Assembly (NCBI RefSeq): GCF_030268965.1
Contig: NZ_BSSE01000016.1
Location: 112,485-176,484, forward strand
Origin: Microtetraspora sp. NBRC 16547
Lineage (GTDB): Bacteria; Actinomycetota; Actinomycetes; Streptosporangiales; Streptosporangiaceae
Length of the DNA: 64,000 nt
Direction of reading: 5' to 3'
Position 1 is the first letter of the stretch; each line of letters opens with the position of its first letter. A program made the position numbers and the translations under genes. A model generated the notes under the pieces. It was not told where the DNA came from, made no database searches, and was given only the letters and a program-made list of their open reading frames with translations. Below, in pieces: positions 6,755-19,563 of this stretch.

Positions 6755-9523
6755 ATGAGTGCGGGAATCCGGCAAACCGATGCAGAACTCCTGGACGCGG
6801 TGCGGGGCGGCAACGTGTCGGCCTACGCCGCGCTCTTCGATCGCCACGTGGCCGCGGCCCGCTCCCTGGCCGGCCAGATGGTCGAGGGGGACGTCGAGGG
6901 GGACGTCGAGGGGAACACGGAGGCCGAGGAGATCCTCTCCGAGACGTTCGCGGCCGTGCTCAACGTGATCAGGAGCGGCGGCGGCCCGGAATCGGCATTC
7001 CGTCTCTACCTCCTGACGGCGCTCCGCCGCACGGCCGCGGGCGAGCAGGACGGGGACGAGCTCGGCACGCCCTACGTGGACCCGGCCTACGCCGGGCTGG
7101 AGCGCTCGCTGGTCGCCAGGGCGTACTTCTCGCTTCCGGAGCGGTGGCGGATGGTGCTGTGGCACACCGAAGTGGAGAACTGCGGCGCGGCCGAGATCGG
7201 CCCCATGCTCGGCCTCTCCGTGAAAGGCGTCGCGGCGCTCGCGTACCGGGCCCGCGAGGGGCTGCGCCAGGCGTTCCTGCAGATCCACCTCGACGGCGGG
7301 CCGCTTCCCGGCTGCCGGGCGATGACGGAGAAGATGGCGGCCTACGTTCGGGGCGGCCTCACCCGGCGCGAGACCCGCATGGTGGACGGGCACGTCGCCG
7401 ACTGCGTCGACTGCCGGACCGTCTTCCTCGAACTCTCCGACGTCGTCCAGGGACTCCGGGTCGTCGTCGGGCCGCTCATCGCGGGGCCATTTCTCACCGG
7501 GTATCTCGCCGCGCTCCGCGGCGCCGCCGCCACTGGGCGCGGGGGACGGGCCGGCCTCGCTCGCTGGGTACGGCGGGTGCCCCTCGCGTACTGGGCCGTC
7601 GCGGGGGGCACGGCCGCGGCGGCGGCGGGCGGGCTGCTCCTGATCGACGCCATCACCGACGTCGTCACCGGCGGCGGGCATCCGGCCGCACAGGGCGTCC
7701 ACGACGAGCGGGACGCGCACGGCGAAAGCGGCACTCGCGACGGTGTGCCAGACGGCGTGCCGGGCGGGCGCGGCGCAACCGGTGGGAACGGCGGTCATGA
7801 CGGCCGCGCCCGGCCGCAGCCGGTGCCGTCTCCGCCGCCGATCTCTCCGCGCGTGATCTCCTCGCCGTTGCCCTCCGCGCTCGTGCCGTTCTCGCCCGGC
7901 CGGTCGCCGGGGGCGTCACCGGCGCGTCCTGCGGTGGTTCCGTCCCCTCCCGCCGCGGCGCCCTCGCCCTCGCCTTCACCCTCGCGATCGGCATCGCCTT
8001 CACCCTCACGATCGCCCTCGGGATCACCCTCGCGATCGGCATCGGGATCGGCTTCGCCGGAGCCGTCCGGCGGGACGGGCGACCTCGCGAAGGCGGCCCC
8101 GGAGCCGCCCGTCGAGCAGCCGCTGCTGTCCAGGAAGCCGGCTCAGGCGCCCGTCCCCAGGGTGGCGCGGCTCGCCGCGACCGTCGAGCCGGTCGGCGCG
8201 CTCGTGCGGGCCCGCCGGGGCATCGTCGCCGTACGGCTGCGCAACACAGGGAACGCCGCCTCCCAGGAGGTCGAGGCCGCGGTCGACCTGCCCCGTGGAG
8301 TCGTCCCGGCCGCCGCCGGAGGCAGTAAGGGGCGCGCCGCGGCCTCGGCCGAGACATCGGGCGGCTGGGCGTGCCGCACGAGCGGAAGGGGGGTGCGCTG
8401 CGCGCACGGCGCGCTCGCGGCGGGGGAGGCCACCTCGTTCTTCCTGCCGGTGACCGTGGCCGGGGACGCACCCGAGGATCGGGGCCCGGCGGTGCGGGTG
8501 CGGGCGGGCGCGCTGAAGGTGGCCGCGACCTCGGCCAAGGGGGTGCGCGCGTCCGGCGCCACCGCCCGCTTCGCCATCGACGGGCACGTGACCGGACAGG
8601 CTGTGGGGAGCACCCTGCTGGCCTGCCCGCCGAAGCGATCCACGTGCACGGAGAAGGTCCTGGTGGACCTCGACAAGGACCCTTCGACGCGGAGCTCCAG
8701 CTTCGCCCGCCTCGCTCTGCCCAGCAGCGGCCGGGTTCTCTGGGCCGGGCTCTACTGGTCGGCCGACGCTGAGGGGACCGCTCCTTCCGGGGACATCCGC
8801 GTCCGCGCGCCCCGCTCGCGGCACTACGTGACGGTGCACGCCGCCGAGGTGGCCCGGCGCACCCTTCCCTCGGGGACCGGCTACCTCGCTTTCGCCGACG
8901 TGACGCGGCTCGTCCGCGAGGGCGGGCCGAGCGGCGTGTGGTGGGTCGCGGACGCGTCCATCCGAACCGCTGCCGCAGGTTCCCAGGGCACTCCCGGGAC
9001 TCCCGGCACCTCCGGAACTCTCCCTTCCAAGGGCACGCCCGCCGCGAAGGCCGCGCCCGATTCCAAGGGCACGCCCGCCGCCAAGGCCGCGCCCGATTCC
9101 AAGACCGCGCCCGATCCCAAACGAACGTCCGATCCCAAGGCCGCGCCCGATCCCAAACGAACGTCCGATCCCAAGGCCACTCCACGCGCTTCCGCCGACC
9201 CGACGGGAAGCGCCGGGTCCGCCGGTCGGGCCGGATGGACGCTGGTCGTGGTCGCCTCCGACCCGCGACAGCCGTTCGGGCAGGCGGCGGTGCTGGAGAC
9301 GGCGTCGCTGCTCCGGGGCGGGCGGCCGCTGAACGTCACGCTCGGCGGGCTGTCGGCCGGGGGACCGCGGGCACGGCTGGAGGTCCTGACCTGGCCGGGG
9401 AAGGCCGGGCCGCGGCGCGACTCGGTGACGCTGCGTGGCGAGAGCCCGGTGCTCAACATCCTGACCAGGAGGGACGCGTTGCTCTTCGGAATCGCCGCGA
9501 TCAGCGTTCCGGCCCTGCCATGA
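6755..9523 (+). CDS. ECF-type sigma factor fused to zinc-finger anti-sigma-like domain, membrane helix and large extracytoplasmic region
   Basis: One open frame of 922 residues. Residues ~8-85 are sigma region 2 (NVSAYAALFDRHVAAAR, EAEEILSETFAAVLN); ~115-185 are region 4 (LERSLVARAYFSLPERWRM, AEIGPMLGLSVKGVAALAYRAREGL). A zf-HC2/anti-sigma-like module follows (His213, Cys217, Cys220 in GHVADCVDC). A membrane helix is near 279-300 (YWAVAGGTAAAAAGGLLLI), which would put the remaining ~620 residues outside. These hold a Pro/Ser/Arg-repeat stalk (~340-455), a DUF11-like beta domain with RLRNTGNAASQEVEAAVDLP, then GRVLWAGLYWSADAEG with a second low-complexity Lys/Pro/Asp insert (~765-815) and a last beta region. 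I start at ATG 6755 (GAGGT upstream); 6719 would add 12 residues. Release of the sigma part would need proteolysis. Several ECF groups with C-terminal extensions are known; I have not seen this exact make-up. Confidence 0.82.
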   Translation: MSAGIRQTDAELLDAVRGGNVSAYAALFDRHVAAARSLAGQMVEGDVEGDVEGNTEAEEILSETFAAVLNVIRSGGGPESAFRLYLLTALRRTAAGEQDGDELGTPYVDPAYAGLERSLVARAYFSLPERWRMVLWHTEVENCGAAEIGPMLGLSVKGVAALAYRAREGLRQAFLQIHLDGGPLPGCRAMTEKMAAYVRGGLTRRETRMVDGHVADCVDCRTVFLELSDVVQGLRVVVGPLIAGPFLTGYLAALRGAAATGRGGRAGLARWVRRVPLAYWAVAGGTAAAAAGGLLLIDAITDVVTGGGHPAAQGVHDERDAHGESGTRDGVPDGVPGGRGATGGNGGHDGRARPQPVPSPPPISPRVISSPLPSALVPFSPGRSPGASPARPAVVPSPPAAAPSPSPSPSRSASPSPSRSPSGSPSRSASGSASPEPSGGTGDLAKAAPEPPVEQPLLSRKPAQAPVPRVARLAATVEPVGALVRARRGIVAVRLRNTGNAASQEVEAAVDLPRGVVPAAAGGSKGRAAASAETSGGWACRTSGRGVRCAHGALAAGEATSFFLPVTVAGDAPEDRGPAVRVRAGALKVAATSAKGVRASGATARFAIDGHVTGQAVGSTLLACPPKRSTCTEKVLVDLDKDPSTRSSSFARLALPSSGRVLWAGLYWSADAEGTAPSGDIRVRAPRSRHYVTVHAAEVARRTLPSGTGYLAFADVTRLVREGGPSGVWWVADASIRTAAAGSQGTPGTPGTSGTLPSKGTPAAKAAPDSKGTPAAKAAPDSKTAPDPKRTSDPKAAPDPKRTSDPKATPRASADPTGSAGSAGRAGWTLVVVASDPRQPFGQAAVLETASLLRGGRPLNVTLGGLSAGGPRARLEVLTWPGKAGPRRDSVTLRGESPVLNILTRRDALLFGIAAISVPALP

Positions 9524-9640
9524 CCCCCGCTTTATGTCGAATTGGGGGGAAGGCAAGACCAGGACAAACTGGTACGGTCTCCGTGAACGCCAAGGCATCG
9601 GGGCTGGGGCGCACGAGATCCCCATCGTGTCGGCGAGGCC

Positions 9641-9657
9641 TGAATCGTGGCGATTCA
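9641..9657. promoter_or_regulatory. Perfect inverted repeat upstream of the NYN gene
   Basis: TGAATCG-TGG-CGATTCA, two 7-bp arms with a 3-bp centre, 59 bp before the NYN start codon. The size suits a dimeric repressor site or a small hairpin. It lies in the 192-bp gap after the sigma-fusion gene; nothing else stands out there. Confidence 0.4.
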
Positions 9658-9715
9658 CCCTCGCTGCTCCACCGGCTTGATTACCCTGAGAGCCACGTAG
9701 GAAGGGCGGTGTCGC

Positions 9716-11131
9716 GTGGATCGCTGCGCGTTGTTCGTTGACGCCGGCTACCTGCTGGCGGACGGCGCGCTGGCCGCGCACGGGACCCACCAGCGAGAGT
9801 CCGTCTCCTGGGACTACCCCGGGCTCCTCCACATGCTCACCGGCCTCTGCCAGGAGCGCACCGGACTTCCGCTCCTCCGCTGCTACTGGTACGAGGCGAC
9901 GGTCGAGGGGCGCCGGACGACCGAGCATGACGCGCTGGCCGACCTGCCTGGCCTCAAGCTCCGCCTGGCCCGCATCCGCCCCGGTCGTCGTGAGGGCGTG
10001 GACGCCCAGGTGCACCGCGACCTGATGACGCTGGCGCGCAACAACGCGGTCTGCGACGCCGTGGTGCTCAGCGGCGACGAGGACCTCGCCCAGGTCGTCA
10101 GTGACGCGCAGGATCTCGGGATCCGGGTGACCGTCATCCACATCGCCGTCGAGGGCGGCTGGGCGGCCTCCCGCCCGCTGCGCCAGGAGTCCGACGACCT
10201 CATCGAGATCGGCGGCGTCCAGCTCCGGCCGTACACCACCCTGAGCGCGAGCGCCGATGCGGGGCCCGGCCACGCCAACGGGCAGCAGCCCGCCCTGAAC
10301 GGCCAGCCCCTGCAGAACGGCTTCGGGCAGCTCGTCAACGGCACACCCGCCAACGGCGGATCGGGTGGCGGCTCGGGTGGCGGCTCAAACAACGGCGCAT
10401 TGGGCGGTGGGGCGTTGGGGGGCGGTCATGCCGCGCCCACCCCCTCTTCCGGCGCTTCGCACGCCGGACCGGCGCAGCCCGCGTACGCGGGTTACTCGCC
10501 GGATCCGCAGCCCGCGCAGCTTCCCGTGCCTGTCCCGACCCCGACTCCGGTGACCGCCGCACCACCCGCGCAGATGCCGATCTCGGCCCAGACGCCCCCG
10601 TCCACCCACGGCTCGCCGTCGGTGGCCCCACCGGCTCAGGTCTCGCCGACCCCGATCTCCTCGCTCGCCCCGGTGTCGCCGCCTCCGCTTCCCGCGCCGA
10701 TCGCGTCGCCGCCCGCGCAGGTGTCACCCGCGAGCCCTTCCACGGCGCAGAACCAGCATTCCGGCAGCTCCACGAACTACTTCGCGCCATCGGCGAGCGC
10801 GTACCCGTCGCCCGGCCTGGTGCCGCTGGGGCCGTACACGGGACCGCAGCCCACCCCGCCTCCGTCGCACAGCGCGGGGACCACGACGACCCTCGCGGAG
10901 TCGGTGCAGGCGGCGCACAAGGAGGGCTTCGACTTCGGTGAGTCCGTCGCCCGGGACGCTCCCGTCCTGTGGCTGGAGGCGGTGCTCGCCCGCAAGCCCC
11001 GGATGCCCTCCGACCTGGAGGCCCGGCTCCTCCAGGGCTCGTCCCTCCCGATCGACTTCCTCCTCCACGAGGAGGTCCGCCAGGCCCTCCGCCGCGGCTT
11101 CTGGGATGCCCTGGAGCGGGCGCGACGCTGA
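9716..11131 (+). CDS. NYN (PIN-like) domain RNase with Pro-rich linker
   Basis: Residues 1-165 form an NYN domain of the LabA/DUF88 type: CALFVDAGYLLADGA at the N-terminus and DAVVLSGDEDLAQVVSDAQ near residue 115 supply the acidic residues of the PIN-like active site. NYN proteins are Mg-dependent RNases or RNA-processing factors; the target here is unknown. Residues ~175-385 are a disordered Gly/Asn then Pro/Ser/Ala-rich linker. A conserved-looking C-terminal helical part follows (HKEGFDFGESVARDAP, KPRMPSDLEARLLQGS, DFLLHEEVRQALRRGFW). The start is GTG 9716 behind GGAAGGG. No membrane segments. Confidence 0.88.
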   Translation: MDRCALFVDAGYLLADGALAAHGTHQRESVSWDYPGLLHMLTGLCQERTGLPLLRCYWYEATVEGRRTTEHDALADLPGLKLRLARIRPGRREGVDAQVHRDLMTLARNNAVCDAVVLSGDEDLAQVVSDAQDLGIRVTVIHIAVEGGWAASRPLRQESDDLIEIGGVQLRPYTTLSASADAGPGHANGQQPALNGQPLQNGFGQLVNGTPANGGSGGGSGGGSNNGALGGGALGGGHAAPTPSSGASHAGPAQPAYAGYSPDPQPAQLPVPVPTPTPVTAAPPAQMPISAQTPPSTHGSPSVAPPAQVSPTPISSLAPVSPPPLPAPIASPPAQVSPASPSTAQNQHSGSSTNYFAPSASAYPSPGLVPLGPYTGPQPTPPPSHSAGTTTTLAESVQAAHKEGFDFGESVARDAPVLWLEAVLARKPRMPSDLEARLLQGSSLPIDFLLHEEVRQALRRGFWDALERARR

Positions 11132-11166
11132 GCTGACCGACGAGCGAGTGGGCGGCGGTGAGGTGA

Positions 11167-11799
11167 CTACGACAGCGCGTCGAAGCCGGCTCTGAGGCGG
11201 CCGACACGATCGGCGAGGTCGGTCATGGGGCCGATGAGGGGGGTTTCGCCGTTCTTTCCGACGAGTTCACGTACCCGGTCCAGCTCGTCCTCGACGGCGC
11301 TGAGCCGGCGTGACAGTTCGGGCAGCACCTCGGCCTGGTCGGCGCCGTTGCCTTCCGGCAGTTCGGAGGTAAGCCGTTCGCGGAGGAGCGCGGCCTGTTC
11401 GGCGAGTCGCCGGTTCATGTTGTGGAGCTCGACGAAGACGGCCACCTTCGCGCGCAGCACCCAGGGGTCGAAGGGCTTGGTCAGGTAGTCCACCGCTCCG
11501 GCGGCGTACCCCCGGAAGGCGTAGTCGGGGGCGCTGTCAACGACGGTCAGGAAGATGATCGGGATGTTGCGGGTGCGCTCGCGCCGCTTGATGTGGGCGG
11601 CGGTCTCGAAGCCATCCATTCCGGGCATCCGCACGTCGAGGAGGATGAGCGCGAACTCGGTGCCCAGCAGGGCCTTCAGCGCCTCCTCACCTGACCTGGC
11701 CCGGACGGGGATCAGGTCGAGTGAGCTGAGGATCGCCTCCAGGGCGATCAGGTTCTCTTCGCGGTCGTCGACAAGGAGGATCTTGGCGCGGTCCGACAT
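11167..11799 (-). CDS. Response regulator with coiled-coil output, partner of the poly-HAMP kinase
   Basis: A receiver domain (residues ~5-125) with Asp11/Asp12, phospho-acceptor Asp55 in ILLDVRMPGMDG, Thr in FLTVVDS and Lys in YLTKPFD. After it come a long helix or coiled coil (VAVFVELHNMNRRLAEQAALLRERL) and a second helical stretch to residue 210. No DNA-binding domain is visible, so the output is probably protein-protein contact. It starts 3 bp after the stop of the hybrid kinase and must be co-transcribed with it; the kinase is the obvious phosphodonor. Confidence 0.9.
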   Translation of the reverse strand: MSDRAKILLVDDREENLIALEAILSSLDLIPVRARSGEEALKALLGTEFALILLDVRMPGMDGFETAAHIKRRERTRNIPIIFLTVVDSAPDYAFRGYAAGAVDYLTKPFDPWVLRAKVAVFVELHNMNRRLAEQAALLRERLTSELPEGNGADQAEVLPELSRRLSAVEDELDRVRELVGKNGETPLIGPMTDLADRVGRLRAGFDALS

Positions 11800-11802
11800 C
11801 GA

Positions 11803-15972
<4,170 letters not shown>

Positions 15973-16128
15973 CGAGCCTCCTTCCCCTGCGGGATTTCCC
16001 GGTCTGCGGGCACAGCGAGACCGCAGCCGTGCCGAGCACGAACCTCATGCCAGTCTGTCACGTTCCGTGGCATGTAGTCGTCTGGTTCTTTGACGAGGGT
16101 CAAGCGGAAGTGTGGTAACACGGAATCG

Positions 16129-17700
16129 GTGACAACTAACCCACGTGCCGTGCTCGCCGCGTCGTTCGCGCCGGGTGCCGAAGCCGTACCTGCCGCGAAG
16201 CGGTTCACGCGTGAAGTGATGACCGCGTGGGCCGCCATGTCCGTGAGCGATGACGCCGAGCGGCTCGCCGGCGACCTCGTCAAGGAGGCCGGCGACGGCC
16301 CGTTCGAGGTCATGTGGGTGCACCACGGCGACTCCGTGCAGGTCGAGGTGCGTGAAAGGGGCGACGCCCGCGACGCCGGGGGCGACGCCCGCGACGCCGG
16401 GGGCGCCGGGGGCGACGCCCCGCCCGCGAACGCGATCTCCTGGGGGTTCACGTTCACCGGTTCGAGTCGCACCCGCTGGGCGAGGATCGACCTGCCCGGG
16501 CGCGTCGGCCAGCCCAGCGAGGAGTGGGTGGGCGAGCCGATGCACGGGCCAGGGTGGCTCGGCTTCCTCGCGGACGCCAGCGACCTGCTCGCCGGAACGC
16601 TCGACCCCGACATGGTTCCGGCGATCATCGCCCAGATCGTGGTGCCGCGGCTCGCGACCTGGTGCGCCGTCTACACCGTGGAGCACGGCTCGGGCGACGT
16701 GGTGCCCGCCTACCTCTGGCACGCCGACGAGACCCAGCTGGACCTACTGCGTGACGAGCTTTCGGAGATGGTCATGCCGCCGGGTGAGGGACCGGCCGTG
16801 CTGCACGCGGGCGAGTGGCAGGCGCTGGCGTTCCCGCTGACCGCGCGCGGGCGGCGGCTCGGCGTCATGTGCGTGGGCCGCGGCGACCGCTTCCCCGACG
16901 AGGTCATGCAGCTCGCCGAGGACCTCTGCCGGCGCGCCGCCCTGGCGATGGACAACGCCCGCCTGTACGCGCAGCAGGCCGCGGCGAATCTGGCGCTCCA
17001 GCGCAGTCTCCTGCCGCCGGAGGAGCCGCATACGCCCGGCCTGGACTCCCACGTCATCTACGAGCCCGCCGGGGAGACCAACGAGGTCGGCGGGGACTTC
17101 TACGACCTGTTCCCGGTGGGGGACGGCATCTGGCGCTTCGCCATCGGCGACGTCTGCGGCACCGGCCCGGTGGCCGCGGCGGTGACCGGCCTCGCCCGGC
17201 ACGCGCTCCGCCTGCTCGCCCGGGAGGGGTACGGCGTCGCCGCCGTGGTCGCCCGGCTCAACCAGGCGATCCTGGAGGAGGGCGACCGGGCCAGGTTCCT
17301 GACCCTGCTGCACGGGGAGATCACGCGCACGGACGGCGGGCTCGACATCAGCCTGGTTTCCGCCGGCCACCCCGAGGCGCTCCGGCTCCGGCCGAGCGGC
17401 GTGGTGGAGGCCGTCGCGTCGCCGCAGTCCCTGCTCGGCGTCTTCCCGGAGGCGGAGTTCCACGAGGAGAGCGTCCGGCTGGAGTCCGGTGACGTGCTGC
17501 TCGGCGTCACCGACGGGGTGACCGAGCGGCGGTGCGGCTCGCGGCTGCTCGACGACGACGGCGGGCTGGCCAAGCTGCTGGCCGAGTGCGTGGACCTGTC
17601 CGCCCGGGCGGTGGCCGAGCGGATCCGCCGTGCCTGCCAGGACTTCGCGCCCGAGCCGAGCGCCGACGACCTGGCTATTCTCGTTCTGCGAGCGCCCTGA
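16129..17700 (+). CDS. SpoIIE-type PP2C phosphatase with degenerate anti-sigma-kinase N-domain and GAF
   Basis: 523 residues. The C-terminal ~220 are a SpoIIE/PP2C phosphatase: GGDFYDLFPVGDGIWRFAIGDVCGTG with metal-binding Asp, LVSAGHPEALRLR, GVTDGVTER and the closing SADDLAILVLR. Such enzymes dephosphorylate anti-anti-sigma (STAS) proteins. A GAF-like domain precedes it (DASDLLAGTLDP to AALAMDNARLYAQQ). The first ~120 residues resemble an RsbW-like ATPase (FAPGAEAVPAAKRFTREVM ... VEVRERG ... WARIDLPG) but the N-box is replaced by GDLVKEAGDG and the ATP-binding middle by GDARDAGG repeats, so it should not bind ATP. GTG 16129 is chosen; a TTG at 16090 is possible. It overlaps the convergent S9 peptidase by 26 bp. 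Confidence 0.9.
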   Translation: MTTNPRAVLAASFAPGAEAVPAAKRFTREVMTAWAAMSVSDDAERLAGDLVKEAGDGPFEVMWVHHGDSVQVEVRERGDARDAGGDARDAGGAGGDAPPANAISWGFTFTGSSRTRWARIDLPGRVGQPSEEWVGEPMHGPGWLGFLADASDLLAGTLDPDMVPAIIAQIVVPRLATWCAVYTVEHGSGDVVPAYLWHADETQLDLLRDELSEMVMPPGEGPAVLHAGEWQALAFPLTARGRRLGVMCVGRGDRFPDEVMQLAEDLCRRAALAMDNARLYAQQAAANLALQRSLLPPEEPHTPGLDSHVIYEPAGETNEVGGDFYDLFPVGDGIWRFAIGDVCGTGPVAAAVTGLARHALRLLAREGYGVAAVVARLNQAILEEGDRARFLTLLHGEITRTDGGLDISLVSAGHPEALRLRPSGVVEAVASPQSLLGVFPEAEFHEESVRLESGDVLLGVTDGVTERRCGSRLLDDDGGLAKLLAECVDLSARAVAERIRRACQDFAPEPSADDLAILVLRAP

Positions 17701-19435
17701 TCGCGAAGTCGATCTGGAGGGACATCTGCCGGATGTGCTCTTCCACCACGAGGGTGCCGTGTCCAGCGTCGTAACGGTAGACGTCGGTGTCGTGCCCCCG
17801 CCGGGCCAGGGCGTCGAGATAGTCCTCGATCTGCCGGATCGGGCACCGTGGGTCGTTGTCCCCGGCGAGGACCAGCAGCGGCGCCTGCACCAGATCGGCG
17901 TAGGTGATGGGAGAGGACGCGGCGTACCGCTCGGGCATCTCCTGGGGTGAGCCGCCGAGCAGCGCCCGGTGGTAGGCCCGGAGTCCCTCCGGCTCGTCCT
18001 CGTACGCGGCGGAGTGGTCGGCGATGGGCGCGGCGGCGATGCCCGCGGCCCAGATCTTCGGCTGGGTGCCGAGGCCGAGCAGCGTGAGGTAGCCGCCCCA
18101 CAAGCCGCCGGCGAGGACGAGCCGTTCGGGGTCGGCGACGCCCCGGCCGACCGCCCACTCGCGCACCGCCGTCACGTCGGCCAGCTCGATGTGCCCGACG
18201 TCCCCGTGCAGGGCGTCGCGCCAGGCGGAGCCGTACCCGGTGGAGCCGCGGTAGTTGACGCGGACCACGGCGAACCCGTTGTCCACCCAGGCCGCGACGC
18301 CGGGCAGGAACGCGTCGTCGTCCTGCGCGGCCGGCCCGCCGTGCAGAAGGAACACCGTGGGGTACGGCGGGACGCCGGTCTCGGGCCGGGAGACGAGCGC
18401 GTGGATCCGGCCGCCGGGTCCCTCGACGTCGGCGTCCTCGACCGGCACCGACGCCGGGGCGGCCCGCCCGGGGTTCATGACCACGTGGCCGTTGCTCGAC
18501 CTGATCACGGGCGGCTGGGACGCGCTCGACCAGGCGTACTCCACTGTGCCGTCGGGGCGCGGGGCCGCCGCCTCGATGACGCCGCGCGGGCTGTCGATCG
18601 GGGTCAGCCCGCCCCCGGCGAGGTCGTATTTCAGCAGTTCCGTGCGGCCCCGATGATTGTGCACGATGAGCAGGGCACGGCCGTCGTCGTACCAGTCCGC
18701 GGCGATGTCCCCGGGAACGCGGAGCCAGAGCTCCCGCAGTTCGCCGGTCGTGGGCTCCCAGATCAGCGGCTCGCGCCTCCCTCGCCGCTCGTGCAGGACG
18801 AGCAGCCGCCGGTCGCCGAGCGACGGGGCGAACCGGACGCCCGTCACGCCCTTGCCGGCGCCGTCGTCCAGCTCGCCGACCGTGTGGCCGTTCGCCCGGA
18901 CGACCCGCAGGGCCGGATGCCGGGAGTCGCCGTGCTCGCTGTGGCCGATCGCGATGAGCGACCCGTCGAGGGACATCGCGGCCACGGAGGCGTGCTCGCC
19001 GTGCTCGTAGATCGTGACCGGGTCGTCCTGGTCGCGGACGAGGAGGACCTGGAAGCCGTCGCGGCCGGAGCGCCCGATCGCGGCGCCGCCCGCGACGGAC
19101 AGCCCGAGCCCGCCGGGATGACCGGGCGGGGCGTTCACCGGAACGTCGGGGCCGCCGGAAAACTGCTGGCGCATCCAACGGCCGTACTCGTCGCCTTCGG
19201 TGTCGGCGAACCACCAGATCCACTGGCCGGTGGGGTCGATGGCCGCGTGCGTGGTGCCGCCGGGACGGTCGGTCACCTGGCGGGTGCGGCCGGTCGAGCG
19301 GTCCCAGGCGTGGATCTCCCAGGCGCCCGAGATATCGCTGCGGTAGACGGCGTGATGCGGTGCCTGCCGGGCCCAGATCGGCAGGGTCATGCGCGGCGCC
19401 CGGAACCTGGCCGGCCAGCGCTCCTCGGCTTTCAA
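17675..19435 (-). CDS. S9 family (acylaminoacyl-peptidase-like) protein, catalytic Ser replaced by Leu
   Basis: 586 residues: an N-terminal seven-bladed-propeller part (~20-330, WD/TolB-like segments such as HAAIDPTGQWIWWFADTEGDE) and a C-terminal alpha/beta hydrolase. The latter shows FLLHGGPAAQDDDAF, VNYRGSTGYGSAW, and D528 and H559 of the usual triad (GDNDPRCP, DAGHGT). The nucleophile elbow, normally GGSxGGY, reads GGLWGGY with Leu445 encoded by TTG, one transition from TCG (Ser). As read it should lack peptidase activity. The start is taken at TTG 19435 behind GGGGAGG; ATG 19390 would remove 15 residues. No signal peptide. The frame extending to 19981 is not conserved. Confidence 0.88.
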   Translation of the reverse strand: MKAEERWPARFRAPRMTLPIWARQAPHHAVYRSDISGAWEIHAWDRSTGRTRQVTDRPGGTTHAAIDPTGQWIWWFADTEGDEYGRWMRQQFSGGPDVPVNAPPGHPGGLGLSVAGGAAIGRSGRDGFQVLLVRDQDDPVTIYEHGEHASVAAMSLDGSLIAIGHSEHGDSRHPALRVVRANGHTVGELDDGAGKGVTGVRFAPSLGDRRLLVLHERRGRREPLIWEPTTGELRELWLRVPGDIAADWYDDGRALLIVHNHRGRTELLKYDLAGGGLTPIDSPRGVIEAAAPRPDGTVEYAWSSASQPPVIRSSNGHVVMNPGRAAPASVPVEDADVEGPGGRIHALVSRPETGVPPYPTVFLLHGGPAAQDDDAFLPGVAAWVDNGFAVVRVNYRGSTGYGSAWRDALHGDVGHIELADVTAVREWAVGRGVADPERLVLAGGLWGGYLTLLGLGTQPKIWAAGIAAAPIADHSAAYEDEPEGLRAYHRALLGGSPQEMPERYAASSPITYADLVQAPLLVLAGDNDPRCPIRQIEDYLDALARRGHDTDVYRYDAGHGTLVVEEHIRQMSLQIDFAIRALAERE

Positions 19436-19563
19436 GCAGCCTCCCCTGGATCGATGCCGGCGGCGTCGCGTCAAGTATGTCCCGCGAATCTGCGGAATCG
19501 CCGGAGAACCGGATGATCGTAAAGCGGAATTTCTGGCGAAATGCCCCTTTAGTAACTGCAGTA

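Noticed and set aside
8024..10273. 749-codon minus-strand frame across the sigma fusion and NYN genes
   Set aside because: It crosses two genes of the other strand with clear domains; no motif of its own.
17969..19516. 515-codon plus-strand frame opposite the S9 gene
   Set aside because: No recognisable domain, and the minus-strand frame has propeller and hydrolase motifs.
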